Positions 1 to 8,100 of a DNA stretch of 19,363 bases are shown here, piece by piece. Source of the DNA: Kiritimatiellia bacterium (GTDB taxonomy: Bacteria > Verrucomicrobiota > Kiritimatiellia > RFP12 > DVOR01); the NCBI GenBank assembly GCA_900771325.1, contig CAAGNN010000156.1, positions 1 to 19,363 of the forward strand. The letters are read 5' to 3'. The notes under the pieces were generated by a model, which had not been told where the DNA came from, did no database searches, and was given only the letters and a program-made list of their open reading frames with translations. Numbering within the stretch: position 1 is the first letter of the stretch; each line of letters starts with the position of its first letter. The position numbers and the translations under genes were made by a program.

Positions 1-106
1 GGTCAACCCGGGGCGGGTCCACCTCGAACCCGGGGCGGGTCGGAGGTCAACCCGGGGCGGGTCCACCTCGAACCCGGGGCGGGTCGGAGGTCAACCCGGG
101 GCGGGG
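1..106. repeat. 44-bp tandem repeat array, truncated by window edge
   Basis: Two complete 44-bp units (1-44 and 45-88) are identical by eye, followed by a partial third unit that diverges after about base 106. Each unit consists of two related 22-bp halves sharing the core AACCCGGGGCGGGTC; one half starts GGTC and ends CCAC, the other starts CTCG and ends CGGA. Because 44 is not a multiple of three, translation would change frame at each unit, so coding is unlikely. The array begins outside the window, so its full copy number is unknown. It stops about 30 bp before the -10 element of the first operon. There is no unique spacer between units, so it is not a CRISPR array. Confidence 0.9.
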
Positions 107-136
107 CGAGGTGCCCTCACGCGCGCGGGGAGATTG

Positions 137-145
137 TGTTATACT
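137..145 (+). promoter_or_regulatory. Extended -10 promoter, probably leaderless, for the unknown/batA/NYN operon
   Basis: TG-T-TATACT lies at 137-145, the extended -10 form (TGn before a near-consensus hexamer). No good -35 is visible 16-18 bp upstream. The last base of the hexamer is 9 bp before the ATG at 155, so a start point 6-8 bp downstream would leave a leader of only about 1-4 nt. The same arrangement occurs before smc and batD. Confidence 0.6.
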
Positions 146-154
146 GATGGCATT

Positions 155-1162
155 ATGCTTACACAGGCGAAGTTGGATCAGGTGATGGCGGGCTTTGGGG
201 CGCTCCGGTGGCGGGCGCCGCAGCGGACGCTGTTGGAGTTGGCTGGGAGTGGCGCGGAGGGGGTTTGGGGGGCGCTCCGGTTCTTTGTTGATACGCGCGC
301 GGCGCACGGTCTGGGCGACCTGGTGCTGGGGGCGTTGTTGCGCTCGGTCAAGGGCGAGACGGAGGGTCGACCGCGGCAGGTGGTGGCCTGTACGCGCGTG
401 GCGGGGGCGTTGCGGGTGGAAACGCGCCTTTCGCGGCTCTGGATTCTGCCGGCGGGCCATCCGTGGACGGCGGCGGATTGTCCGCGCGATGAGCACAAGC
501 GCTACAACGCGGTGCTCCGTTGGGGGACGGAGGAGGCGGCTGCGGGCGAGCACGCGGTGGCGTATGGGGCCTTTGCCGCGCAGGTGAAGCGCTTTTTGCC
601 CGGGGCGATTGAGCGGCTGGACCGCGCCTGGGGGCAACCGTTTTTGGATTGGCTGGGGGCCGTGGCGCGCCTGGCCGGAGGAGGCGAAGCAATGAAGGAT
701 TTGAATGACGCGCTGAAGTTCTACGACCGCAACCGCGAGAAGATCGAGTCGCTCCTACAGTTCCGTGCGGAGTTGCAGGAGGAGTCGGAGGGCTTTGCGC
801 GGCGGTTGGAGGCGAAGTTGCGCGCGGGCGGGGTCGGCGACGGGCTGACCTTGGTCGATGGGCGCATCTTCCGCTATGCGCGGCAGGTGAAGGTGGGGGG
901 ACGTGCGGTGGTGATGGGTATCGAGGTGGAGGTGGCCCTCGAGCGTTTGGCGCTCCACGTCGAGCCCGTGGTGGTGCGCGATGTGGAGACGCGCCGGCGG
1001 CCGAACTCCGACGAGGCGGCCGAGTTGCTCGCCAAGACCGCGCTGCCGCCCCTGGCCGGCGACCGGCGGATTAACCCCGACAACCCCGAAGCGCTGGCCT
1101 ATCAGGCGCTAAAGTCCCTCTTCCAGAACGCGGCCGAGGCGCTTGCGGCCGTGCGCGGCTAG
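155..1162 (+). CDS. Conserved-looking protein of unknown function, first gene of batA operon
   Basis: This is a 335-residue soluble protein that I do not recognise. I chose the ATG at 155 because it sits just behind the TATACT element; the frame is open further up to a TTG at 134, but that would lie upstream of the probable transcription start. The N-terminal half is alanine/glycine-rich, with a conserved-looking stretch that includes HKRYNAVLRWGTEE. The middle has a predicted helical, charged segment (about residues 185-225, containing FYDRNREKIESLLQF), followed by a beta-like stretch (VDGRIFRYARQVKVGG and onward) and a helical C-terminus. No signal peptide or membrane segment is apparent. 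The DUF58 motifs expected of a Bat-operon partner are absent. Its stop lies 22 bp before batA, so it is probably co-transcribed. The coding strand is strongly G-rich. A role alongside BatA or the NYN nuclease is inference from position only. Confidence 0.8.
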   Translation: MLTQAKLDQVMAGFGALRWRAPQRTLLELAGSGAEGVWGALRFFVDTRAAHGLGDLVLGALLRSVKGETEGRPRQVVACTRVAGALRVETRLSRLWILPAGHPWTAADCPRDEHKRYNAVLRWGTEEAAAGEHAVAYGAFAAQVKRFLPGAIERLDRAWGQPFLDWLGAVARLAGGGEAMKDLNDALKFYDRNREKIESLLQFRAELQEESEGFARRLEAKLRAGGVGDGLTLVDGRIFRYARQVKVGGRAVVMGIEVEVALERLALHVEPVVVRDVETRRRPNSDEAAELLAKTALPPLAGDRRINPDNPEALAYQALKSLFQNAAEALAAVRG

Positions 1163-1166
1163 CGTC

Positions 1167-1175
1167 AAGAGGAGG
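1167..1175 (+). promoter_or_regulatory. Ribosome binding site deciding the batA start
   Basis: AAGAGGAGG lies 9 nt before the ATG at 1185. It selects this ATG over in-frame non-ATG starts further upstream that would overlap the preceding gene. Confidence 0.75.
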
Positions 1176-1184
1176 CAGCAGACG

Positions 1185-2207
1185 ATGTTTGCCTTCCCGT
1201 GGGCCTTTCTCCTCTTCCTGCCCTGGGGCTGGTGCTGCTGGCGGATGCTCCGCCGGGCGCGCACGCCGGGGGCGGTCTTCGCCTCGGCCTCGACGCGCTT
1301 TGGCGCGCAACGGCCCACCTGGCGCCAGCGTGCGTGCCGGGTGTTGCCCTTGGTGGCGTGTCTGGGGCTGGCGAGCCTCATCGTTGGCGCGGCCGGACCG
1401 CGCACGCAGTTGGCGCGGGAGGTGCAGTCGGCCGACGCGCTGGCGGTGATGATGGCGGTGGACATCTCCGGCTCGATGCGCGCGTTGGATTTGAGCGAGG
1501 GGCGCAACGATGCCACGCGGTTGGACGTGGTCAAGCGCCTCTTCCGGCAGTTCGTCGAGGAGCGCGGGGATGACCTCATTGGCCTGGTCACCTTTGGCGG
1601 TTACGCCAGCGTGCGCTCGCCCCTCACGGCCGACCATCGTGCCCTCCTGCACACCCTCGAAGGGGTGGAAATCCCCGGCGAGAGCGATGACCGCTTCGCC
1701 ACCGAAGATGAATTGATGACGGCGATTGGCGACGGCCTCTCGGTCTGCCTCCTGCGCCTCAAGGATGCCGAGCCCAAGACCAAGGTGGTCATCCTCCTCT
1801 CCGACGGGGAGAGCAACGCCGGCGCGGTCACCCCGGCCGAAGCCGCCGAAGCCGCCAAGACCCTTGGCGTGCGCGTCTACACCATCGGCGCGGGCTCCAC
1901 GGGCATCGCGAAGGTGCGCGCGACGGACCGCTTCGGCAACACCGGGCTCTTTGATGTGCAGACCGTCCTCGACGAGACCACCCTCCGGGAGATTGCCCAG
2001 ACCACCGGCGGCATCTACGCCAACTGCCGCTCGCCCCAACAGTTGGCGGACTTCCTGCGCCGCATCTCGGAGCTGGAGACCACCCGCGTGGAGCGGCGGA
2101 TCTTCGCGCGCTACCGCTCGCACGCCCGGCCGTGGCTCCTAGGCGGCCTCCTCGCCCTCGGCGCGAGCGCCTTCGCCCTGGCCATCCTTATCCGGAGACC
2201 GCTCTAA
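1185..2207 (+). CDS. batA: BatA-like von Willebrand factor A membrane protein
   Basis: The protein has 340 residues. It begins with the BatA-style hydrophobic start MFAFPWAFLLFLPWGW (about 3-20), a second membrane segment at about 53-70, and a last one at about 316-335 before a basic tail. Between them is a von Willebrand A domain (about 86-300) with an intact MIDAS metal site: D93-I-S95-G-S97, the later LVTFGG strand, and LLSDGES with D207. The domain should face the periplasm. Bat proteins are known from Bacteroides aerotolerance and related envelope-stress loci; their molecular role is poorly understood, and a scaffold or chaperone-like assembly is often proposed. It is preceded by a strong ribosome binding site and overlaps the following NYN-domain gene at TAATG. 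It is unusual in being separated from the batD/batB locus of this window and in lacking an adjacent moxR or DUF58 gene. BatA rather than BatB is chosen from length and lack of a TPR tail. Confidence 0.85.
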   Translation: MFAFPWAFLLFLPWGWCCWRMLRRARTPGAVFASASTRFGAQRPTWRQRACRVLPLVACLGLASLIVGAAGPRTQLAREVQSADALAVMMAVDISGSMRALDLSEGRNDATRLDVVKRLFRQFVEERGDDLIGLVTFGGYASVRSPLTADHRALLHTLEGVEIPGESDDRFATEDELMTAIGDGLSVCLLRLKDAEPKTKVVILLSDGESNAGAVTPAEAAEAAKTLGVRVYTIGAGSTGIAKVRATDRFGNTGLFDVQTVLDETTLREIAQTTGGIYANCRSPQQLADFLRRISELETTRVERRIFARYRSHARPWLLGGLLALGASAFALAILIRRPL

Positions 2208-3907
2208 TGCAAGAACCTGCCCTGACCCTCGCCGACCTCCGCCACGCCTTCGAGGAGCTCCTCACTCGCCTGCCGCTCAAAGCCCTGGAGCCCTTCGCCC
2301 GCCGCAAGCAGCTCCTGGGCGGCGGCTACCGTCCGGGCAACGCCAAACTCCTCTGCGCGCTGGTCGCCAACGCCCTGGGGCCGCGGCTACTCACCTACGA
2401 TGCCGAGCTGGCCGCCCTGGTGCGCACGCACGACCCGGTCTCGCGTCTGCTGGCAATGCTCTCGCGCGAGGTGTTGGAGGACCGCGCGGTCCAGTTGATG
2501 GCCTTCTTCGGCAAGGCGCCCTTCCTCCTTGGGCTGCTGATGGATCCGCGCGAGGACGTGCGCGCCAAGGTCGAGCCGCGTTTGGCCTCCACTGCCGCCG
2601 AACTCCCCACCGCCGAGACGGCCCGCGACCTCCTGGCCCAAGCCTTCTCGCCCATCGTGGAGCTCGGTGCCATCGCCCCTGCCTCCGCCGCCAATCGCGA
2701 GACCATCGCCGAACTGCGCAAGCAGATCGAGGAGACTGAGAAGAAGGCCCGCCGCGACCGCCGCGAGTTGGAGGAGAAACATCTGGCCGAGGGGCGCGAG
2801 GTCAAGAGCCGCATCGCCACGATGCAGTTCAATATCGACGAGCGCCAAAAGAAGATCGACGCCCTCACCGCCGAGCTCGAGCGCACCCGCGCCACCCTCG
2901 AAGCGCGCGCCCGCACCCTCGCCTCCGCCCGGCGCATCGAGAGCCTCCGCCCCTGGCTCGAGCCGGTCCAGGCCGTCGAAGCCAAACTCGCCGAGCCCGG
3001 CTCCGATGACCTCCTGGCGCGCACCCGAACGGCCCTCAACCAACAGGCCTTGCTCGACCGCGCCAGCGCCCGCCGCGCCGAGCTCCAGTCCCGCTTGGAG
3101 GCCCTCGAGCTCGCCCTGGGCGATGCCACGCGCGCCCTCGCCGCCGCGCTCAACCCCGCCCCCGACCTCGTTGCCTGCCGCGCCGAACTCGAGGCCGCCT
3201 GCCGCGACCTGCGCGCCACCCTCCAACTTCCCGAGCCCGAAACGCCCCTTGAGCGCGACCTTCAAGCGCGGATCGACGCGCTCACCCCCGAGACTGTCAG
3301 CGACACCGCCAATCTCCTCACCCTCGCCGAGCGCCTCGACCTCCTCCCCAGCAAGCGCGCCGGCGACCTCCGTGCCCGACTCCGCCAGCGCGCCAACGCC
3401 CCCACCCTCGCCGGCGACCTGCTGGATAAGGATGCCCCCACCGGCCCCAATGCCATCGAGCAGCGCAACTCCCTCCTGGCCGCCGCCCTTCAAGGCCGCC
3501 AGCCCCTCCTCCTCTTCCTCGACGCGCACAACATCCTCAACGGCCTCTCGCGCTACAAGCAGCGCCGCGGCACCGCCGTCACCCACGAAGACGCCCGCAA
3601 GGCCCTCGAGCACGACATCGCCCGCCTCCTCGCCAACCTTCCCCTCCTCCACGCCCACCTCGTCTGGGATGGCGGCACGCGCTCGGACTTAACCCGCGCC
3701 CAGAACCTCACCGTCCACTACTCCGGCGGCGAAGGCGACCACCGCGCCGACCACTATATCCTCGACCAACTCTCCTTCTTCCGCGAGAACGCCCCCGACC
3801 TCCCCCGCCTCCTCGTCTCCGACGACAACGACTTCTGCGCCGAAGCCCGCCGCCTGGGTGCCACCACCTGCCGCCTCCACGACTTCGACGCCTTCCTCCC
3901 CTTCTAA
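2207..3907 (+). CDS. Coiled-coil protein with C-terminal NYN (YacP-like, PIN-fold) nuclease domain
   Basis: This 566-residue protein starts at the ATG in the TAATG overlap with batA, with GGAGA at 2194-2198 as ribosome binding site; translation is probably coupled. Residues 1-160 form a helical domain I do not recognise. Residues about 163-340 are a highly charged coiled coil, and 345-410 a second helical part. Residues 433-566 look like a NYN/YacP-type domain: LLLFLDAHNIL (D439, N442), LVWDGG (D488), then GDHRADHYI (D515) and LVSDDNDF (D539, D540, D542). These acidic positions match the metal-binding tetrad of PIN/NYN ribonucleases such as Rae1/YacP, so RNA cleavage is plausible. Known YacP proteins are much shorter, so the long N-terminal extension is unusual. 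No signal peptide or membrane segment is seen, so it should be cytoplasmic. The third codon position is strongly C-rich, unlike the first gene of the operon. Confidence 0.8.
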   Translation: MQEPALTLADLRHAFEELLTRLPLKALEPFARRKQLLGGGYRPGNAKLLCALVANALGPRLLTYDAELAALVRTHDPVSRLLAMLSREVLEDRAVQLMAFFGKAPFLLGLLMDPREDVRAKVEPRLASTAAELPTAETARDLLAQAFSPIVELGAIAPASAANRETIAELRKQIEETEKKARRDRRELEEKHLAEGREVKSRIATMQFNIDERQKKIDALTAELERTRATLEARARTLASARRIESLRPWLEPVQAVEAKLAEPGSDDLLARTRTALNQQALLDRASARRAELQSRLEALELALGDATRALAAALNPAPDLVACRAELEAACRDLRATLQLPEPETPLERDLQARIDALTPETVSDTANLLTLAERLDLLPSKRAGDLRARLRQRANAPTLAGDLLDKDAPTGPNAIEQRNSLLAAALQGRQPLLLFLDAHNILNGLSRYKQRRGTAVTHEDARKALEHDIARLLANLPLLHAHLVWDGGTRSDLTRAQNLTVHYSGGEGDHRADHYILDQLSFFRENAPDLPRLLVSDDNDFCAEARRLGATTCRLHDFDAFLPF

Positions 3908-3928
3908 TTCTCGATCGGGCGGAAAATC

Positions 3929-3937
3929 TGCTATAAT
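3929..3937 (+). promoter_or_regulatory. Extended -10 promoter for the glycosyltransferase gene
   Basis: TG-C-TATAAT is a perfect extended -10. Transcription would start near 3944, giving a leader of about 80 nt before the ATG at 4024. The region between the preceding stop (3907) and this element has no visible terminator. Confidence 0.6.
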
Positions 3938-3943
3938 GGCAGT

Positions 3944-3980
3944 ATACCTATTAGCCTGTGGCAGGCCGTTGAGTAGGTAT
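3944..3980 (+). promoter_or_regulatory. Two-part hairpin in the glycosyltransferase leader
   Basis: An outer stem pairs ATACCTAT (3944-3951) with GTAGGTAT (3973-3980; seven Watson-Crick pairs plus one T-G). Inside it is the perfect hairpin GCCTG-TGG-CAGGC (3954-3966). It starts at the predicted +1, so the mRNA would begin with a structured 5' end. No T-run follows, so it is not an intrinsic terminator. No riboswitch family is recognised. Confidence 0.5.
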
Positions 3981-4014
3981 TGATAGGTCATTGGTACAGA
4001 ACGCGAGAGCCAGC

Positions 4015-4019
4015 GGAGG
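4015..4019 (+). promoter_or_regulatory. Ribosome binding site deciding the glycosyltransferase start
   Basis: GGAGG sits 4 nt before the ATG at 4024, which supports this start over the in-frame TTG at 3991. The spacing is slightly short. Confidence 0.55.
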
Positions 4020-4023
4020 TCAA

Positions 4024-4995
4024 ATGAGCGCGTGCGTAAAGATTTCAGTCTGTTGCCCCGTCTATAACGGCGCGGGGCCCTTTCTCACCGCATTGCTCGA
4101 GAGTATCCAGGCTCAGACCTTCTCCGCATGGGAATGTATCTGTGTGGATGATGGCGCAAAGGATCGTTCGCAAGAGGTGTGCGTGGCATCTGTGCGCGCG
4201 GATGCTCGCTTCCGCGTCATCTGCCAGCGAAACGGAGGCATTTGTGCCGGACGCAATCGCGCGTTAGGAGCGGTAAACGGCGAAGCGTTTATGCATGTGG
4301 ACCAGGATGACCTCCTCCTGCCGCGGGCGCTGGAGGCGTTGTGGACAGGGCGCGAACGCTCTGGCGCAAAGTTGGTTATCGGGCGGATGGTGACCTTTGA
4401 GGACGCCTTGCCCGTATTGCCCGCAGCGCAAGCGGACGAATGCCTAATCGACGACGCGTGGGCTGCCGAGGTTGTAGGGTCCATCAACAATGTCTTTTCC
4501 GGACGTGTTCCCTTTCCCAGTTGGAATAAACTCTACGACCGATCCACCTTCGTCCAGATGCGCTTTCTGCCCGTCCGGTATGGCGATGACACCTACTACA
4601 CGCCCTTAACGCACTTCGCCGTTACGCAGGCCTATCTGTTGGGGGAGGTGACATATGGCTGGCGCGTGGGGCATGTTTCAGGCTCGTCGGGAACCTGCAC
4701 GGAAGCTTGGCTAACGGGATATTCCACGGCTTTGACGGCTGCAGCCGCCTTGCCAAGCCCCGCGTGCGTGCGCGGCGATTACTTGAAGGCCTTGTTGCGC
4801 CCAGGTAAGTGGATGGCGCGCGTGGCCCTGCGTCACTATCTGCACCACCCAGGCCAAGTGAAGGACACCGCAATGACCGCCTTTGCGCAACGCTTGTTGA
4901 CCTCCGCCCTCCCCTGGCCGGCCTCTTGGCGCCTACGGTTATGGCTCTTGGCACATCGTTGCCGCGGTCTTTTGCGCCCGCTCTGCCGCTTCTAA
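4024..4995 (+). CDS. Family 2 glycosyltransferase
   Basis: The protein has 323 residues and a GT-A fold start: ISVCCPVYNGAGPF (about 7-20), CICVDDGAKD (nucleotide-sugar binding, D42-D43), the conserved NGGICAGRNRAL, and the metal-binding VDQDD (D93, D95, D96). A later YGDDTYY probably marks the acceptor-side acidic motif. It should transfer a sugar from a nucleotide-sugar donor to a surface glycan or lipid-linked acceptor on the cytoplasmic face of the membrane; the exact sugar cannot be told. The C-terminus is basic and may associate with the membrane, but no clear transmembrane helix is seen. It stands alone with its own promoter between two unrelated operons. Its codon use looks more mixed (TGT, GTA, TTA present) and less GC-extreme than its neighbours, so lateral acquisition is possible. 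Confidence 0.85.
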   Translation: MSACVKISVCCPVYNGAGPFLTALLESIQAQTFSAWECICVDDGAKDRSQEVCVASVRADARFRVICQRNGGICAGRNRALGAVNGEAFMHVDQDDLLLPRALEALWTGRERSGAKLVIGRMVTFEDALPVLPAAQADECLIDDAWAAEVVGSINNVFSGRVPFPSWNKLYDRSTFVQMRFLPVRYGDDTYYTPLTHFAVTQAYLLGEVTYGWRVGHVSGSSGTCTEAWLTGYSTALTAAAALPSPACVRGDYLKALLRPGKWMARVALRHYLHHPGQVKDTAMTAFAQRLLTSALPWPASWRLRLWLLAHRCRGLLRPLCRF

Positions 4996-5042
4996 TCCGG
5001 CGATCTGCCCGCCCGCTCGCGCCCGCTCTGAAAAAAGTGTGA

Positions 5043-5076
5043 CACCCTTATCCCGGAAATTTCCGGGATAAGGGTG
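5043..5076. repeat. 34-bp perfect palindrome upstream of smc
   Basis: The left half is CACCCTTATCCCGGAAA (5043-5059) and the right half is its exact reverse complement (5060-5076), with no spacer. It lies about 50-83 bp before the predicted smc transcription start and 48 bp after the glycosyltransferase stop. Downstream on the plus strand there is no T-run. On the minus strand a run of six Ts begins only after several bases, and no gene on that strand needs a terminator here. It may be an operator, a factor-dependent terminator hairpin, or a mobile palindrome. Confidence 0.9.
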
Positions 5077-5109
5077 GACGGGAAAAGGCCACGCGCGGAG
5101 GTGGGAATA

Positions 5110-5118
5110 TGGTATACT
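5110..5118 (+). promoter_or_regulatory. Extended -10 promoter, probably leaderless, for smc
   Basis: TG-G-TATACT ends 8 bp before the ATG at 5127, and no Shine-Dalgarno sequence lies in between. Transcription should begin within 1-2 nt of the start codon. No -35 match is visible. Confidence 0.6.
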
Positions 5119-5126
5119 GCGAAACG

Positions 5127-8100
5127 ATGTACCTCAAAGCGCTTGAGATTCAGGGCTTCAAGAGTTTTGCCGATAAGACCCGACTGACCTTCGAGCCGGG
5201 GATGATTGCCATTGTCGGACCGAATGGGTGCGGGAAGAGCAACGTTTCGGATGCCATTCGCTGGGTATTGGGCGAGCAGCGGCCGAGCGCGTTGCGCTGC
5301 GGGAAGATGCAGGACCTCATCTTCAATGGCACCGACACGCGCAAGCCGCTGGGGATGGTGGAGGTGACGCTGCACTTTGCCGACTGCGAGGCGGCCCTCG
5401 GGACGGCCTACAGCGAGGTCTCGATTACGCGCCGGGCGGACCGTTCGGGCACAAATACCTACTTCCTCAACAAGACCCCTTGCCGCTTGAAGGACATCCA
5501 GCGGCTCTTTATGGGCACGGGCGTGGGGACGACCTCCTACTCGGTGATGGCCCAGGGGCAGATTGACGCGATCCTCTCCTCGCGGCCCGAGGACCGCCGG
5601 GCGGTCTTTGAGGAGGCCGCCGGGGTGACGAAGTTCAAGGCCGACCGCAAGGAGGCCCTGCGCAAGATTGCTCAGACCGAGGAGAACCTCACGCGCCTGA
5701 CGGACATCCTGCGCGAGCTCAAGCGCCAGAGCACCCTCTTGCAGCGTCAGGCCGAGAAGGCCGAGCGGGCGCGGACATTGCGGACCGAGCTGCGCGGGCT
5801 CGACCTCTTCCTCTCTAAGAAACGCGCGCGCGCGTTAGAGGCGGCGATTGCCGAGGCGGGGATGGCCGTGGCCCAGGCGGCCGAGCGCATCCTCTCCATC
5901 CAGGACGAAGCGGAGGCCGGGGCGCGGGCGATTGCCTCGGCCAACGAGCGCATCCACGCCGGCGAGGAGCGTATCGCGCGGTTGATGGAGCAGGCGGCGG
6001 CCAGCTCAGCGCGTCACGCCCGGGCCCTCGAGATTATCCAGACCAATGAGGCGCGCGTGGAGGAGTACCGCCGCTGGGCCGAGGGGCTCGAGCGCGAGGC
6101 CGCCGCCGCCCGCGAGCAGATTGAGAAGGCCCAGGCCGACCCCGAAGCGGGTCCCGACCTGGCGCAGTTTGATGACGAGCGCGAGGCGCTCCAGGCCCTG
6201 CTCGAGGATGCTCAGGCCGACTACGACGACCAGCGTCAGACGCTGGAGGCCACGCGCCGCGCCCTGCAACAGGCGCGCGAGGCGTTGGCCCAGTGCGACC
6301 GTCAGCAACTGCTCTGGCAGCAACGCCTCTCCAAGGTGGAGGCCGACCGCGAGGCGCAGCTCTTGCGGCGCGAACGGTTGGCGGCCGAGGCAGCCGAGGC
6401 CAAGCGCCTCCTGGCCGAACGTCAAGAAGCCAAGGCGGCGGCCGAGGGCGAGGTGCAGGCCCATCGCGAGACGGCCGAGGAGGCGCGCGAAGCCGTCATT
6501 ACCCTCGATGAAGACCGCTCGTTTGTGGCTGATGACCGCGCCCAGACCCAGGCGCGCCAGGAGGAGCGTCGGCGGCAGAAGGCGGCCTTGGAGGCCCAGC
6601 GCGAGCTGCTGCTCAAGCCGGCGCCGGGGGAGGCCCCCGATGGGGCCCTGCGCGTCCTGGCCCCCGATAATCCCTTTGGCGTGGCGCCGGGGGAGGTCTT
6701 GGGGCTGCTGGCCGAGGCACTGGAGATTGCCCCCGAGGCGCGGCGGGCGGCAGAAGCGGCATTGGCCCCGTGGTCGCGCGCGCTGGTGGTGCGGTCGGGC
6801 GAGGTGGCCCGGCGACTACTGGCCCGGGCGCAGACACTCTGCCCGGAGGCGGCGCTGCAGCTCTTGGTGGCCGAAGCGGAGGCGGGGGCGGCCCTGCCGG
6901 GGTCCCTGGCCGAGGCGGTGCAGGCCAAGCCGGGCTTCGAGGAGGTCTGCGCGCGGCTCTTGGGGGCGATGGGGGTGGTTGAGGATTTGGAGGCGGTGCC
7001 GACGGTCTGGCCGGAGGGGGTGCGGGCCTTTGTGACGCGCCAGGGGGAGATTGTTTGGCGCGCGGGCGATGGGGAGCGGTTGGCGGCGGGCAATGCGGCC
7101 GACCCGGTGGCCCGCAAGGTGGTGTGCGACGAGATTGCCGAGCGGGTCGCGGCCTTGGAGGAGGAAATGGCCGCCGAGGAGGCCACCTTGGCCGAGGCGC
7201 AGGCGCGGTTGGAAGCAATGACCGCCAAACTGCGCGACACCCAGCGCGTTCTGGAAAAGGCGCAACGGCAGGCCGACCAAGCCGCCGGCGCCCTGGCGGC
7301 AGCCACGCGCGATGAACGCCAGGCCGCCGCGCGTGCCCAGGAGGCCGAGCGGGCGTTGGCGGAGGTGGAGGCCGATCAGACGCACGAGAGCGACGAGCGA
7401 GAGGCCGCCCGGCAGGGGTTGGCCCAGTTGGCCGAGGTGCGCGCGGCTCGGACGCAGGAGAGCGCCGAGGCCACCGAGCGGCTAACGGCGTTGGAGGGGG
7501 CCTACGAGACGGCGTCGGCCCGGTTGAGCGAGGCGCGCTTCAAGATGGCCGGCTTCAACCAGAAGTGCGAGCACCTCCTGGCGCAGCAGCGCGACCGCGA
7601 GGCGCGGTTGCGGGAGTTGGAGCAGACGGTGGCCCAGCGCGAGCGGAGTATCCAATCGTGCACCGAGAACATTGCGCGACTGCAGCGCGAGAGCGAACAG
7701 TTGGTCGCCTCCCTCGCCTCGCTCGACGAGGAGACGCAAGCGCTGCAAGGGCAGATTGAGAGCGCGCGGCAGGAGCGTCAAGCCTTGGCCGAGATGCGCG
7801 AGCGGTTGGAGCAGGAGACCGCCGCCGCCCGCAAGACCCTGCTCGAAGCGCAGGAGGCCAAGACCAAGGCCGAGGTGGCAATGGCCGAGGGGCGCGAGCG
7901 CCACGCCGCCTTGATGACGCGCCTGACCAACGATTACGGCACCCAGCCCGAGACCTTGCAGGCCGAGCCCTGCGCCGAGTGGCCCGAGGGCGAAGCGCCC
8001 GACGATGCGTGGCTGGAGGCGCGGATGGCCGACATCCGCGAAGAGCTCGAGCGTCTGGGGCCGGTCAACCTCCTGGCCATCGACGAATATAAGCAGCTGG

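Noticed and set aside
1..106. Repeat array as a CRISPR
   Set aside because: Units are contiguous with no unique spacers, and no cas genes are nearby.
134..157. TTG at 134 as the start of the first gene
   Set aside because: It lies upstream of the TATACT element at 140-145, so it would not be in the predicted transcript, and it has no suitably spaced ribosome binding site.
155..1162. DUF58 protein as the partner of BatA
   Set aside because: The arginine/aspartate/tryptophan signature that I associate with DUF58 is not present in the protein.
2387..3658. Long open frame on the minus strand, glycine/glutamate-rich, opposite the NYN gene
   Set aside because: It is a GC-rich shadow with low-complexity composition and no ribosome binding site or motif; the plus-strand frame has recognisable domains.
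3944..4023. Glycosyltransferase leader as a known riboswitch or T-box
   Set aside because: It is too short and lacks any conserved riboswitch or T-box sequence that I recognise.
4974..5030. Direct repeat GCGCCCGCTCTG (4974-4985 and 5019-5030) as an insertion footprint
   Set aside because: The copies are only 45 bp apart in a C-rich stretch, with nothing element-like between them.
5043..5076. Palindrome as an intrinsic terminator of the glycosyltransferase gene
   Set aside because: There is no T-run after it on the plus strand; factor-dependent termination cannot be excluded.
5109..5111. ATG at 5109 as the smc start
   Set aside because: It overlaps the extended -10 element and adds residues that SMC proteins lack; the family start MYLKALEIQGFKSF begins at 5127.
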